Shown: positions 7,628 through 16,332, counted from the first letter of the stretch. The stretch is DNA of 64,000 nucleotides from Herbiconiux flava (GCF_013409865.1 NZ_JACCBM010000001.1:1-64000); one strand, 5' to 3'. Numbers and translations: made by a program. Notes: a model not told the origin generated them from the letters alone.

Positions 7628-9058
7628 AGTAGTTGACCACACCGCCGTTTCGGGCTCATTACGGGGTGGGGTCAGGTCCTCCCCGGCCGACGCCTCGCGT
7701 CTGGACGGCAGCGCCAGCACCGCGGCGAAGCCGACGGCCCCCACGGCGAGGCAGGCGACGAAGACGAGACGCACCCCGTCCAGCACCGCCGAGGAGGCGG
7801 GAGTCCCCGAAGCGACGAACGCCAGCAGCGCCCCGAAGCCCGACAGGCAGAGCACCGTGGCGAGGCTCCGCAGGAACAGGATCAGCGACGACCCCACGGC
7901 GAGCTGGTCCCGTCGCAGGAACCGCTGCCCGGTCGCCACCAGCTGCTGACCGACCGCCCCCACCCCGAGACTCACGGCGGCGCCGGCGATCACCGCGAAG
8001 ACCATCGGGGTGTCGCGGCCGAGGAAGGCGAGCATCCCGTACCCGACGACGATGCTGGACATGCCCGCGACGAGCACCGCTCGATCGCGGCCCGTGCGGG
8101 TGACGACGTATCCGGCGAGCAGCGACGCGACGAGCGTGGCCACGGACAGCGGGATGAGCAGGAGCCCGGATTCTCCGGCGGTCGCCCCGCGGACGGTCTG
8201 GAAGTACATGGCGAGGTAGACCGACGTTCCGAACGCGGCCACGCCGCCCACCCCCGACGCGATGAGCACGAGCACGAGGTGCCGGTTCCGCACCAGGGCC
8301 CCGGGCACGAGCGGTTGAGCCGCCCGGTGCTCGACGTAGACCGCCAGGCCCAGCAGCATGAGTGACAGCACCCCGACGGCGAGCGCCAGCACGGGCATCC
8401 GCTGCAGCAGGGAAAGTGCGACCATGGCCGCCGTCACGGTCGCCGCGATGGTGAGGGTGCCGGCCATGTCGAAGCGGCCCCGGCCCGAGTACTGCGGCAC
8501 GACGGACGGGGCGAACCGCCAGACCATCACCAGAGCGATGAGCGCGACCGGTGCGGTCGACCAGAACACCCACCGCCAGCCGCCGAGGTCGACGATCACA
8601 CCGCCGAGCGCCGGCGCGAGGATGGCAGCGACCGAGGTGATGGAGCCGAGCGCCCCGAAGAAGGCCGGTCGCTCCTTCGGAGTGGTCAGGTCGGTCACGA
8701 TCAGCTGCACCAGCGTCACGATGCCGCCGGCGCCGGCGCCGATCAGCACCCGGCACGCGACGATCGTCCACGGGTCGAGCGCCGACCCGGCTCCGATCGA
8801 GCCGACGAGGTACAGGCCGAGCGCGAGCATCAGCAGCCGGGTCCCCGGGATCCGCTCCGACAGCCGACCCCACACCGGTGTCGTGAGGGCGAGCACCAGC
8901 AGGGAGGTCGTGACGATCCAGGTGTACTGGAGCGGGCTGCCGTCGAGGTCGCCGATGATCTGCGGCAGCCCCGTGAGCACCATCGTGTTGGACGCGACGG
9001 CGAAGAAGAGCGCGATGAACAGGGCCGCCAGGGCGGGTCCGCGCCGGCGCGCGCTCAC
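7619..9058 (-). CDS. MFS transporter, DHA2/EmrB-like (about 14 helices)
   Basis: This 479-residue protein is strongly hydrophobic with the length and spacing of 14-helix drug:proton antiporters. The motif-A-like loop is PVWGRLSERIPGTR and an antiporter motif appears as RVLIGAGAGGIVTL. Its GTG start at 9058 overlaps the monooxygenase stop by GTGA, which settles the start and shows coupling. Given the operon, it may export a product or toxic analogue of the scavenged substrate; import cannot be excluded. Confidence 0.88.
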   Translation of the reverse strand: MSARRRGPALAALFIALFFAVASNTMVLTGLPQIIGDLDGSPLQYTWIVTTSLLVLALTTPVWGRLSERIPGTRLLMLALGLYLVGSIGAGSALDPWTIVACRVLIGAGAGGIVTLVQLIVTDLTTPKERPAFFGALGSITSVAAILAPALGGVIVDLGGWRWVFWSTAPVALIALVMVWRFAPSVVPQYSGRGRFDMAGTLTIAATVTAAMVALSLLQRMPVLALAVGVLSLMLLGLAVYVEHRAAQPLVPGALVRNRHLVLVLIASGVGGVAAFGTSVYLAMYFQTVRGATAGESGLLLIPLSVATLVASLLAGYVVTRTGRDRAVLVAGMSSIVVGYGMLAFLGRDTPMVFAVIAGAAVSLGVGAVGQQLVATGQRFLRRDQLAVGSSLILFLRSLATVLCLSGFGALLAFVASGTPASSAVLDGVRLVFVACLAVGAVGFAAVLALPSRREASAGEDLTPPRNEPETAVWSTTTE

Positions 9059-10389
9059 CGGCCCTTGAAGTTCTCGCGGAGCGTCGCCCCGGAGTACTCG
9101 GTGCGGAAGAGCCCCCGCCGCTGCAGCACCGGGATCACCTCGTCGACGAAGCGCTCGATGCCCGCGGGAACACCCGATCGCGGGGCGATCATGAAGCCGC
9201 CGTTGGCGCCGCTCGCGTGGAAGGCCTCCTCCATGTAGTCGGCGATCTGCTCGGGTGTGCCGATGTACTCGGCGCCGTAGACGAGCCACTCGCGGGCATA
9301 GTCCCGGATGCTCGTGGTCGGCGTCGTGGCGGTCATGGCCATGTCGAGGTAGCCCCAGTTCGGCGCGATCCCGGCGCCGCGCACCTCGGCGATCACGTCG
9401 TGCACGTACGCGTCGGGGTCGATCTCGTACCCGTCGAGGCCCCACCACTGGCTGAGGAACACGTGCAGCAGGCGATCGGAGTACTGCTCGCGGAGCTTCC
9501 GCCGGATCTCGTCCTCCTCGGCCGGCCCGGACACGACGTCGAACGATCCCGCCCAGACGATGCCGACGTCGTCGGGATCGCGTCCGACCGACCGGCACAT
9601 CTCGTCCAGGCGCGCCCGGTGCTTGCCCTTGCCCGCGTGGCCGTTGGCCCCCGCGAACTGCAGGTCGGCGTACGTCGCGGCGAGGCGCATCCCCGAGTCC
9701 GACTGTCCGGCCATCACCTGCATCGGCCGCCCCTGCGGCGAGGGCGCGACGGGCAGCGGCCCCATGACCTTGAAGTGCTCGCCCTCGTGATCGATGCGGT
9801 GCACCTTCGAGGCATCCGCGACGATGCCGGTCTCCTGGTCCCAGAGCATCGCGTCGGGCTCGATCGACGCGAACAGCTTCGTCAGCACCTGCTGGAACTC
9901 GGCCGCCCGGTCGTAGCGCCACTCGTGGTCGGGGATGGTGTCGTAGCCGTAGTTCTGGCCCTCCTGCGGGAACCCGCTGACGACGGCGTTGAAGGCGACC
10001 CGGCCCCGGGTGACGTGGTCGAGACTCGCCATCATGCGGGCCGCGTGGAAGGGGTGGTTGTAGGTCATCGACATCGTGGTGACGAAGCCGAGGCGCTCGG
10101 TGACGACCGACATGGCCGAGACCATCGGGATCGGGTCGTGGCGGGGCCACGCGACACCGAGCTCCACCGTGTCCTTCATCGAGCCGTTCACCATCGGCGT
10201 GCCGGCGACGTCGGCGAAGAAGGCGCCGTCGAACTTGCCCCGCTCGAGCATCCGCGCGATGTCGAGGTAGAGCGCGGGGTCACCGTACTTGGGGTAGTTC
10301 TCCCACGACCCGGGGTAGCGCCACTTCGCATTCGAGTGGATGAGCGAGAGGTCGCAGATGAGCTTGATGTGCTGCTGGTTCGAGGCCAC
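9055..10389 (-). CDS. FMN-dependent monooxygenase of the NtaA/SnaA/DszA family
   Basis: The 444-residue protein shows the luciferase-like TIM-barrel features of the NtaA/SnaA/DszA group: DLSLIHSNAKWRYPGSW, FFADVAGTP, TYNHPFHAARMMASLDHVT, GRVAFNAVVSGF, YDRAAEFQQVL and PQGRPMQVMAGQSDSG. These enzymes use FMNH2 and O2 to cleave C-N or C-S bonds in compounds such as chelators or organosulfur molecules. The GTG at 10389 follows the triplicated repeat and has only a weak ribosome site. It needs a separate flavin reductase, for which 6057-6572 is the candidate. The substrate is unknown. Confidence 0.9.
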   Translation of the reverse strand: MASNQQHIKLICDLSLIHSNAKWRYPGSWENYPKYGDPALYLDIARMLERGKFDGAFFADVAGTPMVNGSMKDTVELGVAWPRHDPIPMVSAMSVVTERLGFVTTMSMTYNHPFHAARMMASLDHVTRGRVAFNAVVSGFPQEGQNYGYDTIPDHEWRYDRAAEFQQVLTKLFASIEPDAMLWDQETGIVADASKVHRIDHEGEHFKVMGPLPVAPSPQGRPMQVMAGQSDSGMRLAATYADLQFAGANGHAGKGKHRARLDEMCRSVGRDPDDVGIVWAGSFDVVSGPAEEDEIRRKLREQYSDRLLHVFLSQWWGLDGYEIDPDAYVHDVIAEVRGAGIAPNWGYLDMAMTATTPTTSIRDYAREWLVYGAEYIGTPEQIADYMEEAFHASGANGGFMIAPRSGVPAGIERFVDEVIPVLQRRGLFRTEYSGATLRENFKGR

Positions 10390-10405
10390 GAGGGGGTCCG
10401 TTCTG

Positions 10406-10465
10406 GGCTGGATCAGTGGTCGGGGCTGGATCAGTGGTCGGAGCTGGATCAGTGGTCGGAGCTGC
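10406..10465. repeat. Three 18-bp tandem copies carrying in-frame stop codons
   Basis: Copies at 10406-10423, 10424-10441 and 10442-10459 differ at single positions, followed by a partial fourth. Read on the minus strand each copy encodes Ser-Ser/Pro-Asp-His-stop, so the end of the permease gene with its TGA has been duplicated in frame. Confidence 0.9.
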
Positions 10466-11297
10466 GGTTCCACCGCAGGACGACGCGGGCGGTGCCCTTC
10501 ACGACGAGGTCGAAGACCACACCGAAGAGGGAGAGCAGGGTGATGATGCCGAACAGGCCGGCCATGTTGTAGGTCGAGGTGTACATCTGCACGAGTGTGC
10601 CGAGCCCGACGCTCGTGCCCGAGCCGAGCAGCTCGGCCAGCACCGCCCCTGTCAGGCAGAGCACGAAGCTCGCCTCGAAGGCCGCGAACAGGTACGGCAG
10701 CGAGCGGTACAGGCGGAGGTGCCGGAAGCGCTGCCAGCGGGTGGCGTGCGACACGCGCATCAGCTCCTCCTCCTCGCTCGTCGTGCTGCGGAGGCCCTGG
10801 TACATGTTCACCATCACCGGGAAGAAGGTGAAGGTGGCTATCAGCACGACCTTCGACCAGATGCCGAACCCGAACCACACGATGAACAGCGGCGTCAGGG
10901 CCACCTTGGGGATGGCCTGGAAGGCGACGATGTAGGGGTTGATCAGGCGGTAGAGGGTACGGCTCTCGGCGAGGGCGATCGCGATGACCATGCCGACGGC
11001 CGCCCCGATGCCGAAGCCGAAGATCGCCTCCTGGAAGGTCACCCAGGCGGCCGACCAGATCACCGGGGAGGTGAGCTGGGTGGCGAGCGCCTGCAGCACC
11101 GGGATCGGTCCGGGCACGAGGAGCGGGTCGACGTCGAAGACGCTGATGAACACCTGCCAGAGCAGCAGGGCGACCAGGATGTACGCCAGCACCGTCAGGA
11201 TCCGGCGGAGCACGAACCTGGAGGTGCGCGCGGCCGATCGGGGCGGGGCGGACACGCGACGCGGCGCCGTCGTGGCGGGCTGGAGGACCTCGGTCAT
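10449..11297 (-). CDS. ABC transporter permease (SsuC/TauC type)
   Basis: The 282-residue inner-membrane protein has about six helices and the binding-protein-dependent permease loop (FQAIPKVALTPLFIVWFG, then EEEELMRVSHATRWQRFRHL), typical of nitrate/sulfonate/taurine importers. The ATG at 11297 is preceded by GAAAGG. It follows the ATPase after 32 bp. Its last four codons and stop lie in the first of three tandem repeat copies as transcribed. It forms the membrane channel for the neighbouring ATPase and binding protein. Confidence 0.9.
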   Translation of the reverse strand: MTEVLQPATTAPRRVSAPPRSAARTSRFVLRRILTVLAYILVALLLWQVFISVFDVDPLLVPGPIPVLQALATQLTSPVIWSAAWVTFQEAIFGFGIGAAVGMVIAIALAESRTLYRLINPYIVAFQAIPKVALTPLFIVWFGFGIWSKVVLIATFTFFPVMVNMYQGLRSTTSEEEELMRVSHATRWQRFRHLRLYRSLPYLFAAFEASFVLCLTGAVLAELLGSGTSVGLGTLVQMYTSTYNMAGLFGIITLLSLFGVVFDLVVKGTARVVLRWNRSSDH

Positions 11298-11329
11298 GGC
11301 AGAGCCTTTCGACGTCAGGGGGTTAAGGG

Positions 11330-12130
11330 TCAGTGGTTGATGTGCACGCGCAGCTCGCTGGCGAGCCGGGTGAACTCGGGCAGGGCCCGGGTCGACGAGT
11401 TCCGTGGTCGCGGCAGCTCGTTCACGATGTCGGCGACGATGCGGCCGGGCCGCGGTGACATCACGACGATCCGGTCGGAGAGGTAGACCGCCTCGGCGAT
11501 GTCATGGGTGATGAACAGCACCGTCGCCCCCGACTCGCGCCAGATCGACAGCAGCTCGTCGTGCATGTGCTCGCGGGTGATGGCGTCGAGCGCCCCGAAG
11601 GGCTCGTCCATCAGGATGACCGCGGGGTCGGTGATGAGCGAGCGGGCGATCGCGACCCGCTGCCTCATCCCGCCCGACAGCTCACTCGGGTACTTCCCCC
11701 CGAGCGAAGCCAGCTTCACCGTGGCGAGCAGCTCCTCGACCCGTCGCTCGACCGACCGCTTGTCGGCCGGATGACGGCCCATCCGTGCCGGGAGCGCGAT
11801 GTTCTCGGCGACCGTGTACCACTCGAGCAGCGACGGCGTCTGGAACGCGATGCCGACCTTCCGGCTCGGCCCGCGCACCGGCTCGCCGCCGATCGAGACC
11901 GACCCGGAGGTCGGGGCCATCAGGCCGGCGATCATCCGGAGGAGCGTCGACTTGCCGCAGCCGGAGGGCCCGAGCACCGAGACGAACTGCCCGCTGGGGA
12001 TCGTGAGCGACGTCGTGTCGACGGCGAGGAGCGAGTTGCGGTCCCGTGACGTGAACTCCATCGTCACGTCCTGGAGGGAGATCGACCCCTCGAAGGTGTC
12101 GACGCGGGGCTCCGGCTCGGTGAGGGTCAC
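11330..12130 (-). CDS. ABC transporter ATPase (SsuB/TauB type)
   Basis: The 266-residue ATPase has Walker A GPSGCGKST (54-62), Q97, signature LSGGMRQ (151-157), Walker B VILMDEPF (171-178) and switch H209. The arrangement and length match nitrate/sulfonate/taurine import ATPases. A GTG start overlaps the binding-protein stop by GTGA. It drives uptake through the permease encoded next. Confidence 0.93.
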   Translation of the reverse strand: MTLTEPEPRVDTFEGSISLQDVTMEFTSRDRNSLLAVDTTSLTIPSGQFVSVLGPSGCGKSTLLRMIAGLMAPTSGSVSIGGEPVRGPSRKVGIAFQTPSLLEWYTVAENIALPARMGRHPADKRSVERRVEELLATVKLASLGGKYPSELSGGMRQRVAIARSLITDPAVILMDEPFGALDAITREHMHDELLSIWRESGATVLFITHDIAEAVYLSDRIVVMSPRPGRIVADIVNELPRPRNSSTRALPEFTRLASELRVHINH

Positions 12131-13254
12131 TTCTGCTCCACGATCGCGTCGTGGTCGAAGTCGTTCGCGGCGGCGATGTGGTCGGCGCTGAAGAACGTGT
12201 CGGGCAGCACCTCACCGGTCGGGGCGATCATGCCCGTGTCGACGAAGTAGTCGATCTGGTTCTGCCAGCGGTCGGCGGTCTGATCGCCCCAGAGGGTGTC
12301 GTCCGGGCGGTCGTCGACGCCCATCGAGACGAGGGTCGAGTCGAGGATGGCGAGGTCGGCCTCCAGCGCGGCGGTCTCGTCCTCGCCGGGGAGCGGTGCC
12401 CGCTCGGGGTAGCCGGCCCAGAACGCCCGAACGGCGCTCTCGGGGAAACGCTTGAGGTAGACGGTCGACTTGGCGATGGCCCGCGAGACGCCCTCGACCA
12501 GCTCGGGGTCGTCGGCGACGATCGTGTCGGTCGTCAGGATGCCGATGCCGTCCATGGTGGACGACCACTCGGTGCCCTCGAGAACCCGCGTCGGGTAGCC
12601 GGCGAGCTCCCACGACGTGTACAGACCGGGCCAGTACAGCACCGCATCCACCTCGCCCGTGTCGAGCGCCTGCATCGGCGTCGTGCCGTAGCCGGTCTCG
12701 ATGATGGTCACGTCAGCCAGGGTCAGACCGTAGGGTTCGAGAGAGCGCGAGACGTAGGCGTCGGCATAGGGGCCGAGACCCCAGGTGCCGATGACGGCGC
12801 CCTTCAGGTCGCCGACCGAGGTGAGGGTCGAGTCGTCCAGCACCGCGAGGCTGATGTTGAGATCGGGGATGAGGTTGTAGATCATCTCGGCACCCATGGG
12901 CGCACCGTTGCCGGCGAACAGCGATTCCGAGGGCGAGGACATGACGAAGTCGGCCTGTCCGCTCGTCAGCGACTGGAGCAGGCCGTCGGCCGCCGCGTCG
13001 ATCGTCATGTCGATGCACTCCTCGGCGAAGTAGCCCAGCTCGTTCGCGAGGATGCCGTAGGGGATGTACGACACGTCCAGGTCGGCGGTGCCGATCACCA
13101 GGTGCGCGGGAGTCGTCTCCGCGCAGTCGGCACCGGCCGCCGCGGCGTCATCCGACGCGCTCGCCCCGTTCGCGCATCCGGCCAGTGCGACCGCAGCCGC
13201 GATCGCGCCGACGGCTGCGACGCCGGCCCTCAGACCCTTCGTGAGACCACTCAT
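12127..13254 (-). CDS. ABC transporter substrate-binding lipoprotein (SsuA/NMT1-like)
   Basis: The 375-residue protein carries a lipoprotein signal with lipobox LAGC and lipidated Cys27. The mature part has the two-lobe periplasmic-binding architecture of the SsuA/TauA/NMT1 group (HLVIGTADLDVSYIPYGILA, LTSGQADFVMSSPSE, LDTGEVDAVLYWPGLYTSWE). It captures the substrate at the outer face of the membrane. It is the first gene of the operon; the 173 bp upstream carry two copies of GTTACGCCGTG. The ligand is probably a small organosulfur or nitrogen compound, by neighbourhood only. Confidence 0.88.
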   Translation of the reverse strand: MSGLTKGLRAGVAAVGAIAAAVALAGCANGASASDDAAAAGADCAETTPAHLVIGTADLDVSYIPYGILANELGYFAEECIDMTIDAAADGLLQSLTSGQADFVMSSPSESLFAGNGAPMGAEMIYNLIPDLNISLAVLDDSTLTSVGDLKGAVIGTWGLGPYADAYVSRSLEPYGLTLADVTIIETGYGTTPMQALDTGEVDAVLYWPGLYTSWELAGYPTRVLEGTEWSSTMDGIGILTTDTIVADDPELVEGVSRAIAKSTVYLKRFPESAVRAFWAGYPERAPLPGEDETAALEADLAILDSTLVSMGVDDRPDDTLWGDQTADRWQNQIDYFVDTGMIAPTGEVLPDTFFSADHIAAANDFDHDAIVEQK

Positions 13255-13362
13255 GTTTGCCCCGTTCCTCCGTGGATGACCACCCGGCTCGAGGGGTCAT
13301 GTCGATGGAGAGGACGCTATCCACGGCGGACAGCGGGGGTGTTGCGCGGTCGGTCACCCGAC

Positions 13363-13437
13363 GTTACGCCGTGGCCACGGGGCCTCGCAGCCCGCGATTC
13401 CGGGCGGTCGCCGCGCCACGTGCCGGGTTACGCCGTG
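13363..13437. promoter_or_regulatory. Two copies of GTTACGCCGTG upstream of the transport operon
   Basis: Copies at 13363-13373 and 13427-13437 lie 109 and 173 bp before the binding-protein ATG. The second overlaps the stop codon of the upstream membrane-protein gene. A third copy precedes the flavin reductase, so both transcription units of the monooxygenase system carry it. Confidence 0.4.
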
Positions 13438-14210
13438 TCGCGCCGGCCCGGATTCGGGGTTCCGCCGAGTGCGTCGCGGCCCGCGCGGTCCCGCGGCCGC
13501 TCCGGCCCACCCCGCACGAGCGACGGCAGCCGCCGGTCGATGAGCGTCAGCACCACCGCGATCACCACCGCGATCGCCAGCACCACCGCCGAGTTCCGCA
13601 CCGAGTCCGCGAACCCGATCGTGTCGACGTCGAGGAACGGATACGGGTACCACCCCGTCACCGCCCCGTGCACGAAGGTGTACACGAGCCACGCCAGCGG
13701 CCACACGAACGCGAGCGCCGCGGTGGCCCACGACATCCGCGGCCGGGGCCCGAACACGAGCCAGCCCAGAACGGTGGCCCACGGCGAGATGTAGTGGAAC
13801 CCGATCGTCGCCGCGAGGGCCCAGCCTTCAGGATGCACGAGCCGGGCCAGCACCGTCTCGTAGACCAGCCCCGTGATGATGATGCCGATCAGCGCGTCGA
13901 AGCGCAGCACGCGCCAGAGGCGCCCGTCCTTGTGCACGTTCAGCGCGAGAACGACGGACGTGCCGAGCACGAACAGGTTGCTCTGGATCGTGAAGAAGCT
14001 GAACAGCCGCACGAACCGCGTCGCGAGCGATTCGTCGGCGGTGTTCTCGCTCGAGTTCACGTCCTGCCCGCCCGTGAAGATCAGCACGATCTGGATGACC
14101 AACGCCACCCCGACGACCACCGCGATGGCCCCGTACCAGACCCGGGCCGCGCGGGCCCGCGCATCCGCCCCTGTCGCCGTCGTCGCCGCTGCCGTCGCCG
14201 AACCCACCAT
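13428..14210 (-). CDS. Polytopic membrane protein, Pr6Pr-like
   Basis: The 260-residue protein has about six to seven hydrophobic segments. Motifs resemble the Pr6Pr (FAR-17a/AIG1-like) family: FSFFTIQSNLFVLG, then FHYISPWATVLGWLVFGPR, then WPLAWLVYTFVHGAVTGWYPYPFLDV. The ATG at 14210 gives a short polar N-terminus before helix 1; no strong ribosome site is seen. Function is not established for the family. It does not clearly belong to the transport operon although it lies just upstream in the same direction. Confidence 0.75.
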   Translation of the reverse strand: MVGSATAAATTATGADARARAARVWYGAIAVVVGVALVIQIVLIFTGGQDVNSSENTADESLATRFVRLFSFFTIQSNLFVLGTSVVLALNVHKDGRLWRVLRFDALIGIIITGLVYETVLARLVHPEGWALAATIGFHYISPWATVLGWLVFGPRPRMSWATAALAFVWPLAWLVYTFVHGAVTGWYPYPFLDVDTIGFADSVRNSAVVLAIAVVIAVVLTLIDRRLPSLVRGGPERPRDRAGRDALGGTPNPGRRDTA

Positions 14211-14303
14211 GCCGCACTCCCCCGAGCCCCCGGCAGCCACCCCGCCGCGTCGCCCCAGGCTAGCGCCCCCGCGCCCGCCGGTGCCAGGGCGTAGCGTCAG
14301 AGC

Positions 14304-14588
14304 ATGGACAACATCGTCGTGGGCGCGCTCGTCGCGATCGCCATCCTCATAATCGTCGTGCTGGTCGTGGTGCAGACGGCCCGCGGTCGAGGGCGCGGTG
14401 ACGACGGCGGAGGCTCCACGGTCGTCTACGGCGACTCGGGCAGCGCCCCCGGCCATGGCCACGACCATGACCACAGCACCGGCGGTGACGGCTGGTCCGA
14501 CGGCGGCGGTGGCGACAGCGGTGGGGGCGACAGCGGAGGCGGCGGCGGCGACGGAGGAGGAGGAGGAGGAGGAGGAGGCGGCGACTGA
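14304..14588 (+). CDS. Small single-helix membrane protein with Gly/Asp-rich tail
   Basis: The 94-residue product has one N-terminal helix (residues 4-26, VVGALVAIAILIIVVLVVVQ). A hydrophilic tail follows, containing HGHDHDH and then almost only Gly, Asp and Ser. The 3' end of the gene is a run of GGA/GGC triplets (about 14554-14580). Such tails are common in actinobacterial hypotheticals. The His/Asp cluster could bind metal, but that is speculation. Confidence 0.6.
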   Translation: MDNIVVGALVAIAILIIVVLVVVQTARGRGRGDDGGGSTVVYGDSGSAPGHGHDHDHSTGGDGWSDGGGGDSGGGDSGGGGGDGGGGGGGGGGD

Positions 14589-14592
14589 CGAC

Positions 14593-14621
14593 TTGCCAAG
14601 GTGGAAAGTACTTGCCATACT
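14593..14621 (+). promoter_or_regulatory. Promoter for the membrane protein/regulator pair
   Basis: TTGCCA (14593-14598), a 17-bp spacer and CATACT (14616-14621) precede an AAGGAG ribosome site and the ATG at 14647. TTGCCA recurs just before the -10, giving a short direct repeat of CTTGCCA. Confidence 0.6.
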
Positions 14622-14646
14622 GAACCCACGAGACAAGGAGCCCACC

Positions 14647-15078
14647 ATGGACATCACCCCCACCGTCACCCCGCACGAGGCCCGCGAACTCCTGCACCGC
14701 GCCGAGACCCTCAGCCGCGACGCCCACAACGCCACCCGCTGGCCGTACATCGCGTTCATCCTCGCCCTCGGCGTGGCGACGTCGATGGGCACCTTCGCCA
14801 TGGCCGTCACCACCGGCGACACCTTCGGCCTGGCCTACTTCGCCACCCTCACGGTCGTCTTCGCGCTGCTGGTGTTCTTCATGTTCTCGATCCGCGGCCG
14901 CTCGGCCTTCTCCCGCGGCCGCCGCTGGACCGCCTACATCGCCGCCTGGTTCGTCAGCTACGCCGCCGCCCTCGCGGTGGTCATCTGGGCCCATGGCTCG
15001 GTGCCGCTGGCCGCCGCCGCCTCGGGCCTCGTGCTCGTCGTGAGCATCGTCTGCGCCGCCCGCGAGGCCCGCGCGTGA
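14647..15078 (+). CDS. Four-helix membrane protein coupled to a winged-helix regulator
   Basis: The 143-residue product has a 35-residue cytosolic N-terminus and about four hydrophobic helices (YIAFILALGVATSMGTFAM, GLAYFATLTVVFALLVFFMF, YIAAWFVSYAAALAVVIW, AAAASGLVLVVSIVC). AAGGAG lies 8 bases before the ATG. It overlaps the next gene by GTGA. I do not recognise the function. Coupling to a DNA-binding protein suggests the regulator controls this gene. Confidence 0.8.
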   Translation: MDITPTVTPHEARELLHRAETLSRDAHNATRWPYIAFILALGVATSMGTFAMAVTTGDTFGLAYFATLTVVFALLVFFMFSIRGRSAFSRGRRWTAYIAAWFVSYAAALAVVIWAHGSVPLAAAASGLVLVVSIVCAAREARA

Positions 15079-15383
15079 CCGCCACCGAACAGCACCCCCG
15101 CCACCGCCTCGACGACGTCTTCACCAATCCGGTGCGCTTCTCGATCGTGGCCGCGCTAGACCGCGCAGGCACCCTGAGCTTCAAAGAGGTGAGGGATGCC
15201 GTCGAGATCACCGACTCCGCCCTCAGCAAGCAGGCCTCCGCCCTCGAGGCGGCCGGCTACCTCGCCATCGGCAAGTCCTTCGCGGGCAAGATGCCCCGCA
15301 CCTCCCTCACCCTCACCCGCGCGGGCCGCGCCGCCTGGCGCGCCCACCTCGACGCCCTCCGCGCCATCGCGGGCGACGCCTAG
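15075..15383 (+). CDS. Winged-helix transcriptional regulator (MarR-like, short)
   Basis: The 102-residue protein is essentially a single winged-helix domain: LDDVFTNPVRFSIVAALDRA, FKEVRDAVEITDSALSKQAS and EAAGYLAIGKSFAGKMPRTS, then a dimerisation helix. This matches the short DNA-binding family often paired with a small membrane protein. It starts at a GTG overlapping the previous stop. Its stop shares the palindrome CTAG with the convergent next gene. Confidence 0.85.
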   Translation: MTATEQHPRHRLDDVFTNPVRFSIVAALDRAGTLSFKEVRDAVEITDSALSKQASALEAAGYLAIGKSFAGKMPRTSLTLTRAGRAAWRAHLDALRAIAGDA

Positions 15384-15640
15384 CCCCGGCCCCGAGCTGC
15401 ACTCCTCCCGACCAGACACAGCACCCACCAGGCGAGCGCACCGACGAGCGGCAGCAGGAGAACCGCCGCCATCCAGAGCACCCGCTGAGCACCAGAGAGG
15501 GTCTGCGAGCGTACGACTCCGATAAGCGCTCCGACCAACAACGTCAACCAGACGACGGCGACGAGTGCGCCACCGATCTCGAAGCCCAGCGGTACGACCG
15601 GTTCGACGGAATCGTCGAGGACCGCAGATCCGATGCTCAT
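15380..15640 (-). CDS. Small membrane protein with PLDc_N-type domain
   Basis: The 86-residue protein has two helices. The second carries the PLDc_N (phospholipase-D-nuclease N-terminal) signature: QRVLWMAAVLLLPLVGALAW then a basic end. Stand-alone PLDc_N proteins are common in actinobacteria and have no catalytic domain. The ATG overlaps the upstream stop as ATGA, so it is coupled to the secreted protein gene. Confidence 0.75.
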   Translation of the reverse strand: MSIGSAVLDDSVEPVVPLGFEIGGALVAVVWLTLLVGALIGVVRSQTLSGAQRVLWMAAVLLLPLVGALAWWVLCLVGRSAARGRG

Positions 15641-16332
15641 GAGTTCGACTGGTAGGCGCGGTCGCCACCGACGTTGAGCTGGAACCACACGTTCCAGCTG
15701 CCCCAGGCCGCCGTAACATCCGACTGCCACCGCGCGAACGCCGGCCCGTCATCCTCGACGTCGTCGAACTCGACCAGGCCGGGAGACGAACAGGTCGTCG
15801 GCGCGTAGCACTTCTGGTAGCCGTAGCCGGTATCCGTGATCCGATCGGGCAGCCCGTCGACGATCGTGTAGTCCACGTTCACGGCGCCGAGCAGAACACT
15901 GCCCCAGACTCCGTCGATCTGGCAGTTGTCGGCGTTCGAGTAGCCCGACCCCGTCGTGACGGTGCACTGCGTCACCGCTCCCGGGCTCGCCGGTTGCGGA
16001 TCCTCGATCCCGACCGCCCGGAACGATCCGTCCGCGAACCGGTCGACGGTGTATGTGAAGCCGTCGGCACTCCACGCCTCACGAGCCGAGGGGCCAGGCG
16101 TGTACACATCCCACGGGGTCCCGCTCTCCGCCTCGCGCAGGAGAACCTGCTGCTGCGCCTCGGGCACGCCGAACTTCTCGAACAGCTCCTCCAGCGCGTC
16201 AGTATCGACAGGGGATGCAGACACACCGGAGGGAGCCGCAATCGACACCGCCGGAGCACTCACCACAGTCATGACGAGACCGGGTGCCACCGACAAAGCG
16301 GCAACGATCTTCCTGTTGGGCAGGATGCACAT
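15637..16332 (-). CDS. Secreted protein of unknown function
   Basis: The 231-residue product starts at an ATG at 16332 with GAGGAGAG upstream; the longer frame to 16404 lacks a ribosome site. A hydrophobic signal segment (VAALSVAPGLVMTVVSAPAV) is followed by a helical stretch with FEKFGVPEAQQQVLLREAES, then a beta-rich domain with two cysteine pairs (QCTVTTG/NCQID and KCYAPTTC). It is translationally coupled to the PLDc_N protein. The family is not recognised; the disulfide-like cysteines fit extracellular location. Confidence 0.75.
   Translation of the reverse strand: MCILPNRKIVAALSVAPGLVMTVVSAPAVSIAAPSGVSASPVDTDALEELFEKFGVPEAQQQVLLREAESGTPWDVYTPGPSAREAWSADGFTYTVDRFADGSFRAVGIEDPQPASPGAVTQCTVTTGSGYSNADNCQIDGVWGSVLLGAVNVDYTIVDGLPDRITDTGYGYQKCYAPTTCSSPGLVEFDDVEDDGPAFARWQSDVTAAWGSWNVWFQLNVGGDRAYQSNS

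Noticed and set aside
9217..10572. Plus-strand frame of 451 codons
   Set aside because: Antisense to the monooxygenase; typical of high-GC coding DNA.
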